This document shows, one piece after another, positions 1 to 4,094 of a DNA stretch of 5,962 bases. The stretch is from the NCBI GenBank assembly GCA_946626265.1, contig CAMOUE010000137.1, forward strand, positions 1 through 5,962, read 5' to 3'. The position numbers were made by a program, and so were the translations under genes. Numbering within the stretch: the stretch's first letter is position 1; each line of letters starts with the position of its first letter. Below the pieces are notes generated by a model that saw only the letters and a list, made by a program, of their open reading frames with translations, had not been told where the DNA came from and did no database searches. This stretch comes from an uncultured Eggerthellaceae bacterium. GTDB lineage: Bacteria; Actinomycetota; Coriobacteriia; Coriobacteriales; Eggerthellaceae.

Positions 1-45
1 CTTACAAGCACAAGGTCGGGGGTTCAAATCCCTCCTCGACCACCA
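1..45 (+). tRNA. tRNA-Val (anticodon UAC), 3' part only
   Basis: The window opens at the first base of an anticodon loop reading CTTACAA, so the anticodon is TAC and the tRNA decodes valine codons of the GTA/GTG type. It is followed by the 3' strand of the anticodon stem (8-12), a five-base variable loop AGGTC, and a T arm with stem GGGGG/CCCTC (one G-T pair) closing the loop TTCAAAT at 23-29. Then come the 3' acceptor strand (35-41), discriminator A (42) and an encoded CCA (43-45). The D arm and the 5' acceptor strand lie outside the window, so full cloverleaf pairing cannot be checked. An intrinsic terminator follows 10 bases later, so this is the last gene of its transcript. Confidence 0.9.
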
Positions 46-55
46 TGAAACACCA

Positions 56-91
56 CAGGTCAACCATTTCAATTGGTTGACCTGCTTTTTT
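56..91 (+). terminator. Rho-independent terminator of the tRNA-Val transcript
   Basis: A perfect 11-bp inverted repeat (CAGGTCAACCA at 56-66 with TGGTTGACCTG at 74-84) closes a 7-base loop. It is followed by one C and a run of six Ts (86-91). Position and orientation fit termination of the tRNA transcript. Confidence 0.9.
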
Positions 92-92
92 A

Positions 93-381
93 TAGAAGCG
101 CATGGGATATGTGACAACGTCGACAAGCCCGGCACGTGACGCAGAGCGCTCGAGAACGAAGACACCTACCACAGCTTTCTTACATTTATGGAGGAACCGA
201 GGAGCTCTTTCCAGGGTGAAAGATTCCGTTTGGCTCGTTCGTGTTGTCTACAGGAGCACGAAGGCGGTCCAACGGCACCGTGAAACACACCACGACCGCC
301 TCCCTCCACGACGGCATCGGGCCACGCGCGCACCCGGCAGCCGCCAACGCATCAATCAACGCACACGAATAGGAGCAAACT
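93..381. other. Intergenic stretch without a convincing gene
   Basis: These 289 bases lie between the tRNA terminator and the start of the small acidic protein. Open frames here lack good ribosome binding sites or run into the downstream gene in the wrong frame. No promoter with both -35 and -10 boxes is convincing. TACATT at 181-186 is a weak -10 candidate with no -35 partner. The region must nevertheless hold the promoter and leader of the downstream gene, because the upstream transcript is terminated. An inverted repeat at 262-301 is listed separately. Confidence 0.6.
262..301 (+). repeat. Inverted repeat in the leader of the small acidic protein gene
   Basis: AGGCGGTC (262-269) pairs perfectly with GACCGCCT (294-301), enclosing 24 bases. 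Inside is a second small dyad, ACGG/CCGT, at 272-281. There is no T tract, so it does not resemble a terminator. It could be a leader RNA structure or a protein-binding site, or chance in GC-rich DNA. Confidence 0.3.
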
Positions 382-720
382 ATGGCCAGCAACATCCAGC
401 AGGTCATCGACTCCACCCGTGACATGATTCGTCAGTACGGCGCATCGGCACTTGAGTCTGCCGACTTCTCCGACGCCGCCTTCTCGGCCGAGGCAGGAGA
501 ATACGTCACGAAGGCGAACGACGACCGCCTCGCAAGCTTCGCCTCCGACGAGCTGCCCGCGCAAGCCGCGCCCTCCGGCGACGCCCAAAAAGCCCCCGAC
601 AACACGGCGGGCGACACCGCTCCCGCGAACGACAAGAACACAGGAAACGACAAGGTCAGCGATTCCACAATCGACAAGATAGTCCAGTTCGTCATGGGTG
701 TTTTCAACATGAAGGCCTAG
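382..720 (+). CDS. Small acidic protein of unknown function (112 aa)
   Basis: I do not recognise a family. The gene is supported by an AGGAG ribosome binding site at 371-375, six bases before the ATG, and by strongly GC-biased third codon positions. An N-terminal segment (residues 1-27, MASNIQQVIDSTRDMIRQYG...) looks helical. It is followed by an Ala/Ser/Asp/Glu-rich stretch, a linker rich in Pro, Ala, Gly, Asp and Asn (about 58-90), and a short amphipathic or hydrophobic C-terminal helix (about 93-110, STIDKIVQFVMGVF). There is no signal peptide, cysteine or full-length membrane segment, so it is probably cytoplasmic, possibly docking to a membrane or partner through its C-terminal helix. 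The ECF sigma gene follows on the same strand after 102 bases. A functional link is possible but not shown. Confidence 0.75.
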   Translation: MASNIQQVIDSTRDMIRQYGASALESADFSDAAFSAEAGEYVTKANDDRLASFASDELPAQAAPSGDAQKAPDNTAGDTAPANDKNTGNDKVSDSTIDKIVQFVMGVFNMKA

Positions 721-747
721 TGTTCGCGACGTAACCGGACGCTTTCA

Positions 748-773
748 GGAAGGTTTCAGCCGCCAGCCGTAAA
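748..773 (+). promoter_or_regulatory. Possible ECF-type promoter upstream of the sigma gene
   Basis: GGAAGG at 748-753 and CGTAAA at 768-773 resemble the GGAA...CGT elements of many ECF sigma promoters, with 16 bases between GGAA and CGTA. This would give a leader of roughly 40 bases before the TTG start and would allow autoregulation, common for ECF sigma genes. The element overlaps two direct TTTCAG hexamers (743-748 and 754-759) spaced by one helical turn. It is a pattern match by eye only. Confidence 0.25.
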
Positions 774-822
774 GTGACAATGCGCAAAGGGCGCAGGCAA
801 ACCTTCCACGGACAGGCGGAAC

Positions 823-1341
823 TTGAGGAACAGCACCGACATAACGCAGGCAATCGAACTTCACTCGGACACCGTCCTGCGCGTATGCACGCTCTATTTC
901 CACGGGCGCCCCGAACGCGAGGACGCCTTCCAGGAAACGTTTCTCAAGTACGCCGAGTCCAACACCGCCTTCACCGACGACGAGCATCGCAAGGCATGGC
1001 TCATCCGCGTCGCGGCGAACACATGCAAGGACATGCTGAAGAGAGCCGACGCGAAGACGGCGCTCGTTGACGAAATCGACGAGGCCGCGCGGCCCCAATG
1101 GGCAGGCGGGGACAATGCGGACCAGACGGAAGCGCTGGTAAACGCGCTTGGGCAATTGGACGACAAGTACCGCATCGTCCTGTACTTGAAATACTACGAA
1201 GGATACACGGCCGCGGAAATCGCCGGAATGCTCGCCGTTCCGGAAAACACCGTGTACACGAACATGGCAAGGGGCCGAGAGAAGCTGAAGGAGGTGCTCA
1301 TCGATGGCACGGCAAAGCGACGAGACCAACGAAGCGCGTGA
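823..1341 (+). CDS. ECF-type RNA polymerase sigma factor (sigma-70 family, 172 aa)
   Basis: This is a sigma-70 family factor of the two-domain extracytoplasmic-function type, which directs RNA polymerase to a dedicated set of promoters. Region 2 spans about residues 11-75. It contains the helix with DAFQETFLKYAES (core binding) and KAWLIRVAANTCKDMLKR, which matches the -10 recognition segment of ECF factors. A linker rich in Asp, Ala and Gln (76-104) leads to region 4 (about 105-156). There LDDKYRIVLYLKYYEGYTAAEIAGML and VPENTVYTNMARGREKLKEVL form the -35-binding helix-turn-helix. The length is typical. The TTG at 823 is chosen because an in-frame TGA at 775 leaves no earlier ATG, GTG or TTG, and later starts would cut region 2. 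AGGCGGA at 814-820 could serve as ribosome binding site but sits very close. The 3' end overlaps the putative anti-sigma gene. Confidence 0.92.
   Translation: MRNSTDITQAIELHSDTVLRVCTLYFHGRPEREDAFQETFLKYAESNTAFTDDEHRKAWLIRVAANTCKDMLKRADAKTALVDEIDEAARPQWAGGDNADQTEALVNALGQLDDKYRIVLYLKYYEGYTAAEIAGMLAVPENTVYTNMARGREKLKEVLIDGTAKRRDQRSA
1288..1296 (+). promoter_or_regulatory. Strong ribosome binding site inside the sigma gene
   Basis: AAGGAGGTG lies seven bases before the ATG at 1304, within the last codons of the sigma factor, where it encodes Lys-Glu-Val. It fixes the start of the overlapping downstream gene and makes translational coupling of the two genes likely. Confidence 0.8.
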
Positions 1342-2116
1342 CGACGGCTTCAGCTTGGACGACCACGACGCGCTCGTCAACCTGTTCGCATCGCTCGAGA
1401 CGGTGAGGGCCTCTGACGAGCTGAAAGCCTCGACGCTGAAGGCGATCGCGGACCTCGACGGCGAACGCGCCGCCGAGGCAGCCGCCGGCTCCACGGATGC
1501 CGCATCCTCCGACTCCGAAGCCGAACCGGAAAGCCGCAAGAAACCGGCCGGGAAGCATGGATGGCGCTCGCGCTTCCAGGCTATGCGCGTCGCGGGGATC
1601 GCCGCCCTCCTCTCGGAAGACCCGCTCAACAACAAGTCGTACGATCAGGCCATCGACGAGGCGTTCGCGCTCCTCGAGGCCGACCATCCAGACGCATCCC
1701 TCGAAATCGCAGTCAGAGCCGACGACTCCAGCCAGAAAGACCAACTCGAACGCGATGCTGCCGAACGACTCGAACAGCACGGGCAGCACTGGGAAAACGG
1801 CTTCGACACGGCATCTTCCGTTGAGCAGCGCCAGGACGGCCAGGCAGACCCGTGCGTCGACGGGACGAACGCGGCCCAGGCACCCGACATGCAAGCGGAA
1901 GGAGCCGAATCGCCCCGGGCGTTCGCAGGCGAGGGCGCCAACGACCCGGTGGCAGACGCCGCGCCGGCGGCAGACGGACTCGCGGCAAGTGACGGCCCCG
2001 CGGCGGGAACGCCTGCGGCGAACGCCGCGCCGGCGGCAGACGGACTTCCCGACGGGGAAATCAGCTCTTCTCCGCAAGGTCCAGAAGCTCCTGGCGGCTA
2101 TGGACCCCGCACTTAG
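1304..2116 (+). CDS. Putative cognate anti-sigma factor, apparently internally deleted and lacking a membrane helix (270 aa)
   Basis: The partner role is inferred from the 38-base overlap with the ECF sigma gene and from an N-terminal segment (residues 20-51, DHDALVNLFASLETVRASDELKASTLKAIADL cut here into its key parts DALVNLF, RASDELKASTL). This segment resembles the cytoplasmic start of coriobacterial anti-sigma proteins. A basic stretch (78-95, ending GWRSRFQAMRV) is where such proteins normally enter the membrane. Instead, residues 96-104 (VAGIAALLS) run straight into a segment (99-160, including KSYDQAIDEAFALLE and DASLEIAV) like the later half of the RsgI/DUF4179-type extracytoplasmic domain. 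No transmembrane segment is left. Residues 161-270 are low-complexity, rich in Ala, Pro, Asp, Gly and Gln, with a duplicated AAPAADGL unit. The last 18 codons overlap the convergent luxR-type gene. It may be a soluble anti-sigma factor or a decaying gene. Confidence 0.7.
   Translation: MARQSDETNEARDDGFSLDDHDALVNLFASLETVRASDELKASTLKAIADLDGERAAEAAAGSTDAASSDSEAEPESRKKPAGKHGWRSRFQAMRVAGIAALLSEDPLNNKSYDQAIDEAFALLEADHPDASLEIAVRADDSSQKDQLERDAAERLEQHGQHWENGFDTASSVEQRQDGQADPCVDGTNAAQAPDMQAEGAESPRAFAGEGANDPVADAAPAADGLAASDGPAAGTPAANAAPAADGLPDGEISSSPQGPEAPGGYGPRT
1956..2046 (+). repeat. Pair of 25-bp direct repeats, 66 bp apart, in the anti-sigma tail
   Basis: Bases 1956-1980 and 2022-2046 are identical over 25 bases. 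Their spacing of 66 bp is exactly 22 codons, so the frame is kept and both copies encode AAPAADGL (residues 219-226 and 241-248). The spacer is also Ala/Gly/Pro coding. This fits an in-frame tandem expansion of a disordered tail. Confidence 0.85.
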
Positions 2117-3440
2117 AGTATATGCGGCGTAGGTGCGTGTCGACGGTGCTCTTCGAAATGACGAGCTCGCGGGCGATGCGCTCCGAGGTGCGGCCGCGCA
2201 GGGCGAACGCCAAGATCTCCGACTCGCGCTTCGTCAGGCCGAACGCATCGGTAATCCGCTGGCACCTCGCCTCGAAGTCGTCGCTCTTCGTGACGATCTG
2301 CGACAGCTCGTCGAAATCGCGCTCCGTGAAGAGGAACACGTACGAGGCCAGCGCGAGCGCGCCCGCGACGCCCACGACCGCATAGCCGGCAAACGCCCCG
2401 ATGACATTGCTCGCCACGACCCCGACCAGCTCGCCAGTGAAAAGCGCCGCGAACCCCGCGGCGAACGAGACCGCCGCATCTTGCGCCGTGATCTTGGCGA
2501 GCACGAGGAACAGCGAGACGAGCACGGTCTCAAGCCCCAGGTAGCCGGCGAGCACGACGGACTCGCCGGGCATGTACGACCCCTCGAGCACGGGCCATGT
2601 CGCAAGCAGCGTTCCCGAGACCATGACGAACACCGCCAGCCGATAGGACTTGTTCAGCGCGGCGCCGCGACCGAACCCGTCGGAAAGCAAGAGCGAGAGC
2701 CCGCCGATGAGAAACGCGCCGTAGAGCACCATGCTGATCGGGTAGTACGGAATCGCCGAGGCGGCATCGGGCGACCCCGACGCCTCCACCAAGCCCGCAC
2801 CCAGCCCGAAGAACAACGTCCCCGTCAGGATTTTCGCCGAGAGCGTGCGGCCCTCGTCGCTTTCCGCCTCGACCTCCGCCGGCTGGCGCTCGTCATCTTG
2901 TCGGTCCGGGACCTCGATGTTTACGACGCTGGCAAGCGGCAAGAGCCTCGTCGCCAGCAAGACGGGGCTATCTGCGGGGACAAACGAGAACAACAGGCAC
3001 AGAAACGCACCGACGAGCGAGCCGAGGAACACCTCGGGCACCGACGTGGCCGTGGGCACGCGCCCGAACGTGCGACCCCAAGCCGCAAGCAGAAACGCAC
3101 AGGGAACGCCGAACAGCACGCCTTGGACGAGCGACGCCGTGATCTGGGCAAACCCGTTCCCGACAAGAAGCGGTGCGAAAGACCCCGCTGCCATGACCAC
3201 CGCATACATATATAGAAGCGGCCTCGAGAACGCAACGTCCCGCGCGTTTTGCGTAAGCGCACGCGTGACGCCGAACCCCACCACCATCGAGAGCAGCACG
3301 AAAACGAGGTCGATGCGCTCGAACGCGAACGCATCGACCTCGATGGCGCATCGTGCGCCCATGTAGACGAGAGAGAACGTGAAAGCCTGGTTGCAAGCGA
3401 AGCCGATGATGCGGCGCGCCGACAATTCTCGCTGCACCAT
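2061..3440 (-). CDS. Membrane-anchored LuxR-family transcriptional regulator (459 aa)
   Basis: The N-terminal 370 residues are strongly hydrophobic, with about twelve predicted membrane segments (near 11-31, 43-60, 74-93, 98-120, 135-153, 156-173, 201-220, 233-252, 265-283, 294-316, 322-345 and 347-371). A charged loop at about 176-199 divides them six plus six, resembling a transporter fold. The C-terminus (about 398-457) is a LuxR-type helix-turn-helix: FGLTKRESEILAFALRGRTS, SERIARELVISKSTVDTHLRRIYSKCGVHSRQELLDL read in order. The linker 372-397 is cytoplasmic. This suggests a one-component membrane sensor and DNA-binding regulator; ligand and targets are unknown. The start is fixed by GGAGGTGA (3444-3451) three bases upstream of the ATG. 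It stands alone on the - strand, and its 3' end overlaps the convergent anti-sigma gene by 56 bases. Confidence 0.93.
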   Translation of the reverse strand: MVQRELSARRIIGFACNQAFTFSLVYMGARCAIEVDAFAFERIDLVFVLLSMVVGFGVTRALTQNARDVAFSRPLLYMYAVVMAAGSFAPLLVGNGFAQITASLVQGVLFGVPCAFLLAAWGRTFGRVPTATSVPEVFLGSLVGAFLCLLFSFVPADSPVLLATRLLPLASVVNIEVPDRQDDERQPAEVEAESDEGRTLSAKILTGTLFFGLGAGLVEASGSPDAASAIPYYPISMVLYGAFLIGGLSLLLSDGFGRGAALNKSYRLAVFVMVSGTLLATWPVLEGSYMPGESVVLAGYLGLETVLVSLFLVLAKITAQDAAVSFAAGFAALFTGELVGVVASNVIGAFAGYAVVGVAGALALASYVFLFTERDFDELSQIVTKSDDFEARCQRITDAFGLTKRESEILAFALRGRTSERIARELVISKSTVDTHLRRIYSKCGVHSRQELLDLAEKS

Positions 3441-3443
3441 CGT

Positions 3444-3451
3444 TCACCTCC
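3444..3451 (-). promoter_or_regulatory. Ribosome binding site of the LuxR-type regulator
   Basis: The complement reads GGAGGTGA, a near-perfect anti-Shine-Dalgarno match directly upstream of the ATG at 3440. It selects this start. Farther upstream, TGCTTAAAT (complement of about 3481-3489) could be an extended -10 element, but no -35 box is evident. Confidence 0.75.
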
Positions 3452-3495
3452 GCCAGCTGCGACGAACCGTCCTCCGTCCATTTAAGCACAGCTCG

Positions 3496-3525
3496 GCGGG
3501 CGGCGCGGAGAGAACGGCCGCCCGC
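3496..3525 (-). terminator. GC-rich hairpin after tatA, possible terminator
   Basis: GCGGGCGGC (3496-3504) and GCCGCCCGC (3517-3525) form a perfect 9-bp stem with a 12-base loop, 25 bases beyond the tatA stop. No U-rich tract follows on the - strand, so it is not a canonical intrinsic terminator. It could slow polymerase, protect the 3' end, or separate tatA from the luxR-type gene. Confidence 0.45.
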
Positions 3526-3549
3526 GTTTGATGTCGGCGATTATCGGCT

Positions 3550-3939
3550 TTACGCCTTCTTCTTGACGACCTTCTTCACCACGCGCTTCTGCGGCTCGCC
3601 CGCCATTGCGGCGGCAGCGTCTTCGGCCGCTTCGGACACGATGTTCTCGGCTTCCTCGACGATGTCTTCCGCCGTCATCGTGACTTCGCCCTCGAGCTCG
3701 GGCACGATCGCCGGCTCCTCGGAGCTTGCCGCGGCATCGGCTTTTTCAGCCGCGTCGGCGGCCTCGGCGGCGTCCTCGTCCTGTTTCTTCTTCTTGCCCT
3801 CGTTCATGCCCGCGCGCAGGTTGCTCACGGTCTTGCCGAACGCGTTGCCGAGCTTCGGGAGGTTCTTGGGCCCGAAGATCAGCAGGATGACGACCAAGAT
3901 GATGACGAGCTCGAGGCCGCCCATGCCGAAGAATTTCAT
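3550..3939 (-). CDS. tatA: Twin-arginine translocase subunit, TatA/TatE family (129 aa)
   Basis: TatA oligomers form the passage through which the Tat system moves folded proteins across the cytoplasmic membrane. The family signature is complete: a short N-terminus, one membrane helix at about residues 8-22 (GLELVIILVVILLIF) with a Glu at position 10, the hinge FGPKNLP at 22-28, and an amphipathic helix to about 43 (KLGNAFGKTVSNLR). After a Lys cluster (49-52) comes a long Ala/Glu/Asp-rich region (54-112) and a tail KRVVKKVVKKKA at the C-terminus. The tail is longer and more charged than in many TatA proteins. The frame stays open 40 codons upstream, but the ATG at 3939 is chosen because AGGAGG lies four bases before it and the family N-terminus begins there. 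It follows leuS on the same strand after 155 bases. No tatC is in the window. Confidence 0.93.
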   Translation of the reverse strand: MKFFGMGGLELVIILVVILLIFGPKNLPKLGNAFGKTVSNLRAGMNEGKKKKQDEDAAEAADAAEKADAAASSEEPAIVPELEGEVTMTAEDIVEEAENIVSEAAEDAAAAMAGEPQKRVVKKVVKKKA

Positions 3940-3943
3940 GCAT

Positions 3944-3949
3944 CCTCCT
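3944..3949 (-). promoter_or_regulatory. Ribosome binding site that decides the tatA start
   Basis: The complement reads AGGAGG, four bases before the ATG at 3937-3939. It excludes the 40-codon upstream extension, whose sequence has no TatA character. A GCCGCC/GGCGGC dyad at 3955-3973 lies just upstream and might fold near the site. Confidence 0.8.
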
Positions 3950-3976
3950 ATTCCGCCGCCTTCCGCCGGCGGCACG

Positions 3977-3986
3977 GTTTCGAACG
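3977..3986. repeat. 10-bp perfect palindrome upstream of tatA
   Basis: GTTTCGAAAC is a perfect palindrome about 40 bases upstream of the tatA start. It could be a small operator, but a single short palindrome is weak evidence. Confidence 0.25.
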
Positions 3987-4037
3987 GCGCCCATGATGCG
4001 CCATGACGCCGCGCCGCGCATCGCGGAAAACTATGGA

Positions 4038-4066
4038 AATTTGCGATTCTGTCCGTCACGCAAATT
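4038..4066. repeat. Perfect 8-bp inverted repeat between leuS and tatA
   Basis: AATTTGCG (4038-4045) and CGCAAATT (4059-4066) are separated by 13 bases in an AT-rich island that contrasts with the surrounding GC-rich DNA. On the - strand no U tract follows directly. On the + strand a T-rich stretch (4072-4083) follows, but no + strand gene lies upstream of it. It may be a weak leuS terminator hairpin or an operator for tatA. Confidence 0.4.
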
Positions 4067-4093
4067 GAGTATCTTTTTGTTTTGCCTGTTCAA
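4066..4093 (-). promoter_or_regulatory. Possible tatA promoter
   Basis: On the - strand TTGAAC (4093-4088) resembles a -35 box. It is followed after 16 bases by TACTCA (4071-4066), a poor -10 box, with an A-rich spacer. The elements start immediately after the leuS stop and abut the inverted repeat at 4038-4066. If real, tatA would have a leader of more than 100 bases and could be transcribed separately from leuS. Confidence 0.25.
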
Positions 4094-4094
4094 C

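Noticed and set aside
188..283. 31-codon frame starting ATGGAGGAACCG in the leader region
   Set aside because: No ribosome binding site precedes it, and it shows no coding bias or similarity.
46..292. Similar TGAAACACCAC and TGAAACACACCAC strings after the tRNA and in the leader, considered as attachment-site duplication
   Set aside because: The match is short and gapped, does not include the tRNA body, and no integrase or mobile gene is present.
743..759. Minus-strand reading of the TTTCAG pair as SigW-like TGAAAC boxes
   Set aside because: The nearest CGTC elements on that strand lie 11 or 21 bases away rather than about 16, and no gene is oriented to use them.
745..1635. 296-codon open frame on the - strand across the sigma and anti-sigma genes
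   Set aside because: The + strand sigma factor has clear domains. The opposite frame has none, and no ribosome site was noted.
2133..3215. 360-codon open frame on the + strand opposite the LuxR-type gene
   Set aside because: Very rich in Arg, Asp and His, with no domain. It is a reverse-strand shadow of the well-supported membrane regulator.
3940..4059. N-terminal extension of tatA by 40 residues
   Set aside because: The extension lacks TatA character, and a strong AGGAGG lies just before the internal ATG where the family N-terminus begins.
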